Below are positions 22,978 to 30,845 of a DNA stretch of 45,795 nucleotides, piece after piece. The stretch spans positions 1 to 45,795 of the forward strand of contig CAYRPN010000037.1 of NCBI GenBank assembly GCA_964426135.1, given 5' to 3'. A program made the translations under genes and the position numbers. The notes below the pieces were generated by a model. The model saw only the letters and a program-made list of their open reading frames with translations, was not told where the DNA came from and ran no database searches. How positions within the stretch are numbered: position 1 is the stretch's first letter; every line of letters starts with the position of its first letter. This stretch comes from CAYRPN01 sp964426135. Lineage in GTDB: Bacteria > Planctomycetota > Phycisphaerae > Phycisphaerales > Phycisphaeraceae.

Positions 22978-23137
22978 CTAAATAGGCGGCCGTGATTGTG
23001 TCTGGTGCCACGGGCAAGCGGAGTCCGCGGAGCTTGCCCGTGCTGGCTGACAGCAAGGCGCACGGGCAAGCTGCGCAAAGCCTCCGCTTGCCCATGGCAC
23101 CCACGGCGCCTTGCCACAATCGTGGCCGCTTATTTAG
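22978..23137. repeat. Nested palindromic element with terminal inverted repeats
   Basis: A 160-bp unit whose ends CTAAATAGGCGGCCGTGATT (22978) and the complement ending AATCGTGGCCGCTTATTTAG (23137) match at about 20 of 23 positions. Inside is a second inverted pair (GGTGCCACGGGCAAGCGGA at 23004; complement ending at 23101, 18/19), and a third (GAGCTTGCCCGTG / CACGGGCAAGCT). It encodes no protein. The layout is MITE-like. Confidence 0.75.
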
Positions 23138-23171
23138 ACCCTACACCCTAAACCCTAAACCCTACACCCTC
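23137..23171. repeat. CCCTAAA / CCCTACA heptamer run
   Basis: About five CCCTACA or CCCTAAA units directly after the nested element and just before the metH stop codon. The same unit, as GTGTAGG, is found inside mqnC at 9917-9950. Confidence 0.85.
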
Positions 23172-23172
23172 C

Positions 23173-26100
23173 TCACACATTGAAATACTTCGCTTCCGGA
23201 TGGTGCACGATGATCGCGCTGGTGCTTTGTTCCGGGTCGATCTGCCAGTTCTCCGTGAGCACGCAGCCGATGCGTTCGGGCTTGAGCAGGCGGAAGAGTT
23301 TGTCCTGATCGCTCATGTCGGGGCAGGCGGGGTAGCCGAAGCTGTAGCGTGAGCCGCGGTAGTGTTGCGTGAAGAGTTCGCGCACTTTCGGGCTGTCTTC
23401 GCCGGCGATGCCGAGTTCCTGGCGCATTCGCTTGTGCCAGAGTTCGGCGAGGGCCTCGGCACATTCGACGCCCATGCCGTGCAGGTAGAGGTATTCCGTG
23501 TAGTTGTGGCTTTCGAAAAGCGCGCGGGTGCGGACGCTGGCTTCGCTGCCCATCGTGACGCAACTGAGGCCCAGGACATCGCGCTGTCCGCTGTCGATCG
23601 GGCGGAAAAAATCACTGATGCACAGCCGCTTGCCGTGCGGCTGGCGCGGGAAGGTGAAGCGCTCGATTTCCTTGTCGTGCCTGCCGGGGGCCGGATCGAA
23701 CACGATCAGATCATCGCCATCGCTGTTGACGGGGAAATAGCCGTAGACCACCTTGGGTTGCAGGATTTTCTCGCGCTTGCACTGTTCTTTCAGGCGGTCG
23801 AAGAGCGGGTTCACTTCTTCTTCGAGCTGCGCGTCGTAGTCGTCGTCGGACTGTTTGCCTTTTTTGAACTGCCACTGCCCGCGGTAGAGCGCGACCTTGT
23901 TGACGAAGGGGTAGATGTCGTCGAGGTCGATCTGCTCGATGACGCGATCGCCGAGGAAGGGTGCGGCGGGCACGGGGATGTCGGTGCGGACGCTGGAACG
24001 GACGCGCGGGAGTGTTCCGGTCGCGCCTTGTGTACTGGCGGGGCCGCTTGAAGCGGCCCCGCCTGCGACCTCGCGTGCTTCGAGCCGCGCCTGTGTTTCC
24101 GCCTCCAGCGCGGCGAGCTTTTCGTCCACGGCGGCGCGCTTGTCCAATCGCGCGGCAATCTCGCCATCGATTTCGCTGAGCCTGCCCGCGTTCATGCAAT
24201 CCATGATGCGCAGGCCCTCGAACGCGTCGCGGCCGTGGTACACCTTGCCCTGATAAATCTGCCGCAGGTGCGATTCGCAGTAGTGCTTGGAGAGCGCCGC
24301 GCCGCCGAGCAGAATCGTGGCGGTGACGCCTTGCTCGTTCAACTCGCGGAGGTTCTCTTCCATCACGTTGACGCTCTTCACAAGCAGGCCGGACATGCCG
24401 ATGGCGTCGGCCTTGTATTTCCGCCACGCGTCGAGGATGGCGCTGAGCGGCTGCTTGATGCCCAGGTTATGCACCGTGTAGCCGTTGTTGCTGAGGATGA
24501 TGTCGACCAGGTTCTTTCCAATGTCGTGCACGTCGCCCTTGACGGTGGCGAGCACGATGGTGCCCTTGGTTTCGCCGGCCACTCTCTCCATGAACTGCTC
24601 GAGATGGGCGACGGCCATCTTCATCACCTCGGCGCTTTGCAGCACGAAGGGAAGCTGCATCTGCCCAGAGCCGAAGAGTTCGCCGACGACTTTCATGCCG
24701 GCGAGCAGGTGATCGTTGATGATTTCCAGGGGCGTGTATTTCACGCGGGCTTCTTCGAGGGTTTCGATGAGGTTTTTCTTTTCGCCGTCGATGATGTGGC
24801 GCTGCAGGCGTTCTTCGAGGGTGAGTGCGGAAAGCCCAGGGATGGCCATCCCTGGGCTTTCCGCGTGCGTCTTCGCGTCGTCGTCGCCGAAGAGATTGAT
24901 GAAAATCTGCAGCGGATCCTTCGTCTTCGATCCATCGCGCAGAGTGACCTCGCCGCCCGGTGCGAACACACTTCCGGAGGCACCCGCCCAGCGGTTGTAG
25001 ATCAGATCGAGCGCCGCGTTCCACTGCTCGTCGGGGATGCGGTTCTTCGGCAGAATCTTCGACGCATGCACGATCGCGCTGACCAGGCCCGCCTCGCGCA
25101 GCTCGTGCATGAAGACGCTGTTGAGCACCACGCGGGCCGATGGTTTCAGGCCGAAGGACACATTGGACAATCCCACCGTGGTTTGCGCCAGCGGGAAGCG
25201 CTTGCTGATGCGGCGGACGCCTTCGATCGTCTCCAGCGCGCTGCGGCGATCCTTCTCCATGCCGGTGGAAATCGGCAGCACGAGCGGATCGAAGATCACG
25301 TCTTCCGCGGCCAGCCCGTACTTATTCACCGCCAGGTCGTACATGCGGGCCGCGATGGATTCCTTGCGGTCCGCGGTGCGGGCCATGGCTTCCTGTGGGT
25401 CTTCATCGATGGTTCCGAGCACCAGAGCGGCGCCGTAGGTCTTCGCAAGCTGCACCATCTGTGCGAATTTGTGCTCGCCGTCTTCGAGGTTGGCGGAATT
25501 GATCAGGCACTTGCCGCCGGCGCACTTCAGGCCCGCTTCGATGGTCGCCGGCTGCGTGGAGTCGAGCATCAGCGGTGAGTTCACCTGGCGCACGAAGCGA
25601 TGCACGATCTGCGCCATGTCGCCGGCATTGTTTCGACCGGCGTAGTCCACGTTGACGTCGATGACGTGCGAACCCTCGCGCGTCTGTTCGCGCGCCAGGC
25701 TGACCATCTCGTCCCACTTCTCCGCCTCCAGCATTTTCTTGAAGGCGCGCGAGCCGGACGCATTCGTCCGCTCGCCGATGTTCAGGGCGCTGGCGTCCTG
25801 GCGATATTCGGTGGTCGTGTACAGCGAGCAGCAGCCGGCGGGCAGCGGCTTTTTCGTGACCTGTGTCGCCGGCGTGTTCAGGCCCACCACTTCGATCAGC
25901 TTCGCAATATGCGCCGGCCGCGTGCCGCAGCACCCGCCCACCAGATTCACGCCGAACTCCCGCACGAAGCGCGAAAGCTGCTGCGCGTAAGGCTCCGGCT
26001 GCAGCGGGAACTCCGTCTTGCCCGCCACGAGCGATGGAATGCCCGCGTTCGGCAACACGCTGATTCGCCGGCCCCAGTACTCGCTGAGGTAGCGAATGTG

Positions 26101-26814
26101 CTCGGTCATCTCCGTCGGCCCCGTCGCGCAGTTCAGGCCCAGCGACAGGATCGGGTACGGCTGCATCGCCGTCACCACCGCGTTCATCTCGCTGCCCAAA
26201 AGCATCGTGCCCGTCTGCTCCATGGTGACCTGCACCATGATGGGAATGTCGTCGACGGTCTTCTTGCGATTGCTCAGCGCCTTCAAGCAGGCATTTACCG
26301 CGCACTTCACCTGAAGGAGATCCTGCGCCGTCTCGATCAAGAGCACATCGACGCCGCCGTCGATCAGGCCTTCCACCTGCGCGACGTAGCTGGCGAGCAT
26401 CTCGTCCCACGTGGTGTTGCTCAGCGTGACCAGCCGCGTGCCGGGGCCGATGGATCCGGCGACGAAGCGCGGCTTGTCGGGCGTGCTGTGCTTGAGACAC
26501 GCGGCGCGGGCGATGCGAGCCGCCTTGAAATTGATCTCATGCACCCGGTCGGACAGGTCCTGGTCCGCCATGGTGATGATGTTGCCGTTGAATGTGTCGG
26601 TCTCGACAATGTCGGCGCCGATGGCGAGGAACGATTCGTGAATCTCCTGGATGACCTGCTGCCCGCGGTCGGTGAGGACGAGGGCCTCGGTGCAGTTCTC
26701 CCGGCCCAGGTAATCCTTCTGCAGGTCGAGGTCGTATTCGTGGATGGACGTGCCCATCGCGCCGTCAAAGAACAGGACGCGTCGGGCCAGGTGATCGAGG
26801 AACAGGCTGCTCAT
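23173..26814 (-). CDS. metH: Cobalamin-dependent methionine synthase (MetH)
   Basis: A 1213-residue B12-dependent enzyme transferring a methyl group from methyltetrahydrofolate to homocysteine. Full domain order: homocysteine-binding barrel (1-320, FDGAMGT; Zn ligands in LNCATGP and GGCCGTRP), pterin-binding barrel (about 340-610, NIGERTNASGSR), cobalamin cap and Rossmann domain (about 660-890, DVHDIGKN with the axial His), and the C-terminal AdoMet reactivation domain (about 950-1213, SRYSFGYPACPD). Two palindromic repeats are translated in its interdomain linkers: a perfect 38-bp palindrome at 24827-24864 (residues 651-663) and a 27-nt palindrome at 24037-24063 (residues 918-926). Both are in frame and spare the catalytic folds. 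No cobalamin, SAM or SAH riboswitch was recognised upstream. Confidence 0.96.
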   Translation of the reverse strand: MSSLFLDHLARRVLFFDGAMGTSIHEYDLDLQKDYLGRENCTEALVLTDRGQQVIQEIHESFLAIGADIVETDTFNGNIITMADQDLSDRVHEINFKAARIARAACLKHSTPDKPRFVAGSIGPGTRLVTLSNTTWDEMLASYVAQVEGLIDGGVDVLLIETAQDLLQVKCAVNACLKALSNRKKTVDDIPIMVQVTMEQTGTMLLGSEMNAVVTAMQPYPILSLGLNCATGPTEMTEHIRYLSEYWGRRISVLPNAGIPSLVAGKTEFPLQPEPYAQQLSRFVREFGVNLVGGCCGTRPAHIAKLIEVVGLNTPATQVTKKPLPAGCCSLYTTTEYRQDASALNIGERTNASGSRAFKKMLEAEKWDEMVSLAREQTREGSHVIDVNVDYAGRNNAGDMAQIVHRFVRQVNSPLMLDSTQPATIEAGLKCAGGKCLINSANLEDGEHKFAQMVQLAKTYGAALVLGTIDEDPQEAMARTADRKESIAARMYDLAVNKYGLAAEDVIFDPLVLPISTGMEKDRRSALETIEGVRRISKRFPLAQTTVGLSNVSFGLKPSARVVLNSVFMHELREAGLVSAIVHASKILPKNRIPDEQWNAALDLIYNRWAGASGSVFAPGGEVTLRDGSKTKDPLQIFINLFGDDDAKTHAESPGMAIPGLSALTLEERLQRHIIDGEKKNLIETLEEARVKYTPLEIINDHLLAGMKVVGELFGSGQMQLPFVLQSAEVMKMAVAHLEQFMERVAGETKGTIVLATVKGDVHDIGKNLVDIILSNNGYTVHNLGIKQPLSAILDAWRKYKADAIGMSGLLVKSVNVMEENLRELNEQGVTATILLGGAALSKHYCESHLRQIYQGKVYHGRDAFEGLRIMDCMNAGRLSEIDGEIAARLDKRAAVDEKLAALEAETQARLEAREVAGGAASSGPASTQGATGTLPRVRSSVRTDIPVPAAPFLGDRVIEQIDLDDIYPFVNKVALYRGQWQFKKGKQSDDDYDAQLEEEVNPLFDRLKEQCKREKILQPKVVYGYFPVNSDGDDLIVFDPAPGRHDKEIERFTFPRQPHGKRLCISDFFRPIDSGQRDVLGLSCVTMGSEASVRTRALFESHNYTEYLYLHGMGVECAEALAELWHKRMRQELGIAGEDSPKVRELFTQHYRGSRYSFGYPACPDMSDQDKLFRLLKPERIGCVLTENWQIDPEQSTSAIIVHHPEAKYFNV
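24037..24063. repeat. 27-nt palindrome in the metH B12-to-AdoMet linker
   Basis: Perfect 13-bp arms (GGCGGGGCCGCTT and complement) around one central base. It has the same arm length and CTT-n-AAG centre as the palindrome at 14411-14437 in the giant gene. It encodes part of VAGGAASSGPAS. Confidence 0.85.
24827..24864. repeat. Perfect 38-bp palindrome in the metH pterin-to-B12 linker
   Basis: GCGGAAAGCCCAGGGATGG followed immediately by its exact reverse complement, with no mismatch. It is translated on the minus strand as AESPGMAIPGLSA and falls between the pterin barrel and the cobalamin cap. Confidence 0.92.
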
Positions 26815-26899
26815 GGAATAATCCGTGTATCCGGATGGAAGGATGATAGCTTACGGCGGGGCGGAGGCAAGCGGCCGTCGCGCGGCACGTCGAGCAGCC

Positions 26900-27047
26900 A
26901 AGGCAAATGTCTAATGTCGAGTGTCGAATGTCGAATGTGGAATGTTTAACCTCGGTGCCGAAGCGTGCTCATTCAGCGTCAATTCGTTTCTACGATTAGA
27001 ACCGTTAGACATTCAACACTCGACACTCGACATTAGGCATTTGCCTT
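26900..27047. repeat. Inverted pair of GTCGAATGT units upstream of metH/uppP
   Basis: The 345-bp divergent gap between metH and uppP has arms 26900-26948 (AAGGCAAATGTCTAATGTCG then GTGTCGAATGT units) and 27005-27047 (TTAGACATTCAACACTCGAC onwards, ending GCATTTGCCTT), separated by about 56 bp. The arms consist of 9-10 bp units. Nothing else but the presumed promoters was seen here; no riboswitch was recognised. Confidence 0.8.
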
Positions 27048-27159
27048 GTCGCTTCTTCACAGTCACCGCCAACCCGCGCGATAGCCGATACTTCTATCGA
27101 CCGTTCGCAAGCGTGCGTCTATCGGCACGGCGGCGGACGTTCTCGGACCCGCACGGATC

Positions 27160-28071
27160 ATGACTCCACTCGAATCCGCCATCCTCGGCATCGTCGAAGG
27201 CATCACCGAGTTCCTGCCCGTCAGTTCCACGGGCCATCTCATCCTCACGCAGCGCCTGCTCGGCCTGCCCGACGATGAGGCGTCCAAGGCGTTTGCGATC
27301 TGCATTCAGGGCGGGGCGATTCTGGCGGTGCTGGGCCTGTATTGGAAGCATGTGGCGCAGATGTTCCGCGGGCTAGTGGGGCGCGATGCAGCGGGCCGGA
27401 CGCTGCTGATCAATCTCATGGCGGCGTTCATTCCCGCGATGGTGCTGGGGCTGACGCTGAACAAGCCGATCAAGCAACACTTGTTCGGGCTTTGGCCGAT
27501 CGTCGCGGCGTGGTTTGCCGGCGGCGTGGCGATTCTGTGGGTCAGTGGGAGAAAGGGCCAAGGGCCGAGGGCCAAGGGCCAAGGGGAAGGGGAAGGGATC
27601 GAAGGAACGAGCGATCAAAGGACCCTTTTAAATCCGAAATCCGAAATCGGAAATCCGAAATCCTCCCTCAGCCTCCACGACCTCACCTGGAGAATGGCGC
27701 TGATCATCGGCCTGGCCCAGTGCGTGGCGATGTGGCCGGGCGTCAGCCGCAGCCTGATCACCATCGTCGCCGGCGTGCTGGTGGGGCTGCGACTGTCCGC
27801 CGCCGTGGAGTTCAGCTTTCTCCTGGGCGTCATCACGCTCGGAGCCGCTACCTGTTACGACGGCTACAAGCACGGCAGCGACATGCTCAGGGAGTTCGGC
27901 CCGGCCAACCTCGCGCTCGGTTTCCTCTTCGCGTTCATCTCGGCCGTCGTCGCCATCAAGTGGATGGTCGCCTACCTGAACAGCCACGGCATGCATCTCT
28001 TCGGCTACTACCGCGTGGCGCTGGCGGCGATCGTGGCGGCGATGCTGCTGACGAAGGTCATCACCGCGTGA
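27160..28071 (+). CDS. uppP: Undecaprenyl-diphosphatase (UppP/BacA), with in-frame repeat insert
   Basis: Integral membrane enzyme that dephosphorylates undecaprenyl diphosphate to recycle the cell-wall lipid carrier; 303 residues against about 260-280 usually. Family motifs are present: EGITEFLPVSSTGHL (about 13-27) and WPGVSRS (about 191-197), with multiple hydrophobic helices. The excess length is residues 131-168 (27550-27663), where RKGQGPRAKGQGEGEG and NPKSEIGNPKS are translations of GGGCCAAGG-type and AATCCGAA-type simple repeats, the same families as in mqnC. The insert lies in a loop between two membrane segments, so activity may survive. It is divergent from metH; the minus-strand terminator of the next gene follows directly. 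Confidence 0.92.
   Translation: MTPLESAILGIVEGITEFLPVSSTGHLILTQRLLGLPDDEASKAFAICIQGGAILAVLGLYWKHVAQMFRGLVGRDAAGRTLLINLMAAFIPAMVLGLTLNKPIKQHLFGLWPIVAAWFAGGVAILWVSGRKGQGPRAKGQGEGEGIEGTSDQRTLLNPKSEIGNPKSSLSLHDLTWRMALIIGLAQCVAMWPGVSRSLITIVAGVLVGLRLSAAVEFSFLLGVITLGAATCYDGYKHGSDMLREFGPANLALGFLFAFISAVVAIKWMVAYLNSHGMHLFGYYRVALAAIVAAMLLTKVITA
27550..27663. repeat. Two-family simple-repeat cassette inside uppP
   Basis: GGGCCAAGGGCCGAGG-type units (about 27553-27590) then AATCCGAAATCCG-type units (27628-27663). Both are in frame with uppP and both families also occur in the mqnC cassette, although mqnC is on the other strand. Confidence 0.85.
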
Positions 28072-28105
28072 AAAAAAAACGCCACCGATCATCGGTGGCG
28101 TTGGG
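28071..28105 (-). terminator. Rho-independent terminator after the coiled-coil gene
   Basis: The palindrome ACGCCACCGAT / ATCGGTGGCGT (about 28079-28103), read on the minus strand, is followed by nine T residues. It lies just downstream of the stop at 28127. On the plus strand there is no T tract, so it should act mainly on the minus-strand gene. Confidence 0.85.
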
Positions 28106-28126
28106 TGTGACTGTTGATTCGCCCGC

Positions 28127-29500
28127 TCACTGCCGCTCGTAGTAACCGATCAGCGTGAGGAATCGGTTCTGGTTCAGGATCGGAATCTTGTACGTCCGCG
28201 CCAGGCCTTCCAACTCCAGGAAGGACTTGTGGGCAGCGGCCTCGGCGGCGCGGCGGGCGATTTCCTCGGGCGTCTCCACTTCGCCTTCCTTCAAAGGCTT
28301 GGGCTCCGAGGGCCGCTTGCCGAGCACCAGGAAATCCACGTCGTAAGCCATCTGCTTCGCCGCCGTCCCGCCCCATTGCTCCACCAGGGAAACGATGCGC
28401 CGCGTGTCGGTCGTCGAAGCGGTGCCGTCGTTGTTCAGGTCGAACTCGCCGTACACATAGAACTTGAACACGCGATATTTGTCGTACACCACGTTGGCGA
28501 CCAGATCGCCTTCCAGAATCGCAGCGCCGCGGTCCGTGCGGACAATCCGGCACTCGCAGCTCGCTTCCTTGATTTTCACCACTTCGATGCTCGCCTTGCC
28601 GCGGACATCGCCGAACTGGTCCTTCGACACGCCCTTCTTGCGGTCGAACACCTCAAAGGTCAGGCCCAGGTAAACCCGGTTCAGCCGGCCCAGGTCCACC
28701 GACACGATGTTGTCCTCGGGCACCACCGAGAGCACGTTGCCGTCCGTCTGCAACTCCGGCGCCGGCCCGCCCGTGCTCACCGTGTTCCGCTGGTATTCCT
28801 GAAGCTTGCCCTGCAGCGTCTGAATCTGCGCCAGGAGCGCCGCTTTCTCGTCTTCCTTCTTCGCGATCTCTTCCGCAGCCTTCTTCGCGGCCTCTTCCTG
28901 CGATGCCTGCAGGCTCGTGAATGTGTCGCTGGCCGTCTTCTGGCCCGCCTTCACCGTCGCGTCGATCGCCTGCACTTCCGTCGTCCGGGTCTTGGTGGCC
29001 TCGGCGTATTGCGTCTCCAGTTGCGTCTTCTCCTGCAGCGTCTTCATCTTCTCCGCGATCGCGTCTTCCTTCAGCTTCTGCTCGCTCTTCCACTTCGCGT
29101 CCAGCGCGTCCTTGTCGGCCCGCAGACCGTCGATCACCGACACGATGTTGCCGCCCTCCAGCCCCTTGCTCTTGAGCGTCTGCTTCGCGACCTCCACCGT
29201 GCCCGCGTTGGAGATCATCGCCAGCAGCGTCTTCTTCTCCTTGATCAGGTGGCCCACGACGGAATCGCTTCCGCCCGCATCCTTGGCCGCCTCACGCGCC
29301 ATCTTCACGTCCTCGCTGGAGCGCTCGGCGGGCTTGATGTATTCGTTGAGCGCTTCGGTCGCGCGGTCGGAGTTGAACTTCAACTCCTCGTTCTTGTTCA
29401 TGTAGACAATGGCAAGCCCCAGCGCCACCACAAAGAGGAGCACAAAGATCACCAATGCCACCGCCATGCCGGTCCCACCGCCGCGAGCACGCGTCGCCAT
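28127..29500 (-). CDS. Membrane-anchored coiled-coil protein with BRCT-like C-terminal segment
   Basis: A 457-residue protein of unknown function. One transmembrane helix (about 12-34, MAVALVIFVLLFVVALGLAI) follows a short basic N-terminus, so the rest probably lies outside the inner membrane. Residues about 35-215 are charged, Ala/Lys/Glu-rich coiled coil. Residues about 230-340 look beta-rich (VSVDLGRLNRVYLGLTFEVF). Residues about 345-397 (FYVYGEFDLNNDG ... TRRIVSLVEQWGG ... DVDFLVLGKRP) have the spacing of a BRCT module: hydrophobic strand-G, R-x-I-x-x-hydrophobic-x-x-x-GG, and a D-x-LV-x-G end. This fit is by eye only. The start at 29500 (MATRARG) leaves the membrane helix near the N-terminus; the frame runs on to 29542. 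Its own terminator follows. Confidence 0.8.
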   Translation of the reverse strand: MATRARGGGTGMAVALVIFVLLFVVALGLAIVYMNKNEELKFNSDRATEALNEYIKPAERSSEDVKMAREAAKDAGGSDSVVGHLIKEKKTLLAMISNAGTVEVAKQTLKSKGLEGGNIVSVIDGLRADKDALDAKWKSEQKLKEDAIAEKMKTLQEKTQLETQYAEATKTRTTEVQAIDATVKAGQKTASDTFTSLQASQEEAAKKAAEEIAKKEDEKAALLAQIQTLQGKLQEYQRNTVSTGGPAPELQTDGNVLSVVPEDNIVSVDLGRLNRVYLGLTFEVFDRKKGVSKDQFGDVRGKASIEVVKIKEASCECRIVRTDRGAAILEGDLVANVVYDKYRVFKFYVYGEFDLNNDGTASTTDTRRIVSLVEQWGGTAAKQMAYDVDFLVLGKRPSEPKPLKEGEVETPEEIARRAAEAAAHKSFLELEGLARTYKIPILNQNRFLTLIGYYERQ

Positions 29501-29661
29501 GATACGACTCCTGGATTGAAGGAGAAACACGTCGGGCGGCAAAGCTGCGGGTCAGCCGCTCCCGACTCGCATGCGATTCTGTCACAGGTCATGCGATAAG
29601 TCAAGGCGGCCCAAGCGCTTTGCACCGCCGCGACGTGCCACCGTTTCAGGCAAGCGATGGC

Positions 29662-29705
29662 CTGGCCCCCTCTCCCCCCGGGAGAGGGCTGGGGTGAGGG
29701 CCGAG
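29662..29705. repeat. Single CCCTCTCC-type repeat arm
   Basis: CCCCCTCTCCCC-CCGGGAGAGGGC hairpin followed by TGGGGTGAGGG, the same family as the arms at 21157 and 33923. No facing partner arm was found nearby. Confidence 0.75.
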
Positions 29706-29796
29706 GTAAGTGGGGGCCAAGGTAAGGGGGCCAAGGTAAGGGGGCCGAGGTAAGGGGGCCGAGGTAAAAGGGGGCCGAGGTAAAAGGGAGCCGAGG
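29701..29796. repeat. 14-16 bp minisatellite (CCGAGGTAAGGGGG)
   Basis: Six tandem units of CCGAGGTAAGGGGG or CCAAGGTAAGGGGG with 14- or 16-bp length variants. It starts the nearly 2-kb stretch 29501-31495, which holds repeats but no intact gene I can support; 29800-30180 shows nothing recognisable. Confidence 0.9.
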
Positions 29797-30180
29797 ACAG
29801 GTGCCCGCATCGAGCGATCGAAGCACATCCACCCACCACACCCACCCACCCCCAAAGTGGCCGGCCACGATCCCCAGGGACCTAAAAGCGTCGCTAACCC
29901 ACGTGTAATGCGGCACTTAAAATAAGACTGCCAAAAAGGTAGGACACTTTCCGGCCACCTCTCGCCGCGGCCTCTTTCTTCCCGAAACCGAGCGACGACT
30001 TGTCAAAGAACAGCCCGGCCTCGCAGGCAGGCCGTCGGCATGGCTACCTTACATTGACCGACCCGAACGGACGGTAACAGCCGGGCGGCCTTTCTTGCCT
30101 CCGCTTGCTGATGTTGGCCACGGGGCTTTTTTTGATAAGACTGCCCCCTTGCCCGCTCCACTCCTCACTCGACTCGTGAT

Positions 30181-30454
30181 CCGCGAAAGGAGCCGCGCAC
30201 GAAGTAAGCGGGTTTGGCGGACACATCGCAGCCGCCATTTGTTTTGCGGCAGGCACAAAGCAACACCGCGTCGATCGCGCGGCTGTGCGAAAGTGTGACA
30301 AGCCCCAGCTTACTTCGTGCGCGGCTCCTTCTGCGGATGGGAAATGCAGGGCCATCAATGGGCATGATTCCGTCCTCAGGCCCATTGCCGATGAGGTGCG
30401 TGAGCCCAAGTCGCTGCCGGCGGCGCTCATTTATTCAGAATGACCCCTTTTCTC
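30181..30454. repeat. Direct repeat, copy 1 (period 278 bp), with internal inverted repeat
   Basis: About 273 bp that recur at 30459-30733 with high identity. Each copy opens with CGCGAAAGGAGCCGCGCACG, carries an inverted pair GGAGCCGCGCACGAAGTAAG (30190) / CTTACTTCGTGCGCGGCTCC (30310-30329), and ends ATTTATTCAGAATGACCCC-TTTTCTC. The open frames across it do not resemble proteins and themselves simply repeat. Confidence 0.88.
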
Positions 30455-30458
30455 GACC

Positions 30459-30733
30459 CCGCGAAAGGAGCCGCGCACGAAGTAAGCGGGTTTGGCGGAC
30501 ACATCGCAGCCCCGCCATTTGTTTTGCGGCAGGCACAACGCAACACCGCGTCGATCGCGCGGCTGTGCGAAAGCGCGACAAAGCCCGCTTACTTCGTGCG
30601 CGGCTCCTTCTGCGGATGAGAAATGCAGGTCCATCAATGGGCATCATTGCGTCCTCAGGCCCCTTGCCGATGACGTACGTGAGCCCAAGTCGCTGCCGGT
30701 GGCGCTCATTTATTCAGAATGACCCCTTTTCTC
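30459..30733. repeat. Direct repeat, copy 2 (period 278 bp), with internal inverted repeat
   Basis: Second copy of the unit at 30181, with the same internal inverted repeat (30467 / 30586-30607). The terminal ATTTATTCAGAATGACCCC piece appears a third time at 30739, then decays into CCCCTTTTCTCCGCCTCTGA repeats up to about 30845. Confidence 0.88.
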
Positions 30734-30738
30734 CCCCC

Positions 30739-30845
30739 ATTTATTCAGAATGACCCCTTTTCTCCCCTTCCCCTTTTCTCCCCTTTTCTCCGCCTCTGAC
30801 CCCTTTTCTCCGCCTCTGACCCCTTTTCTCCGCCTCTTGCCTTTC
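30739..30845. repeat. CCCCTTTTCTCCGCCTCTGA tandem run
   Basis: A third copy of the end of the 278-bp unit (30739-30765) followed by about four pyrimidine-rich CCCCTTTTCTCC units, three with the CGCCTCTGA spacer. It is a strand-asymmetric pyrimidine tract of about 100 nt. Confidence 0.85.

Noticed and set aside
24235..25578. 447-codon plus-strand frame opposite metH
   Set aside because: It is antisense to a complete MetH and shows no family resemblance.
26815..27159. Cobalamin, SAM or SAH riboswitch upstream of metH
   Set aside because: The region is dominated by inverted GTCGAATGT arrays and I could not identify the conserved core of any of these riboswitches.
28229..29599. 456-codon plus-strand frame opposite the coiled-coil gene
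   Set aside because: It is Arg/Leu/His-rich antisense translation without any recognisable domain. The minus-strand gene has a membrane helix, a coiled coil and a terminator.
30214..30753. 179-codon open frame over the duplicated 278-bp unit
   Set aside because: The translation repeats itself because the DNA does; it matches no protein, and the frame covers hairpin sequence. It is treated as non-coding.
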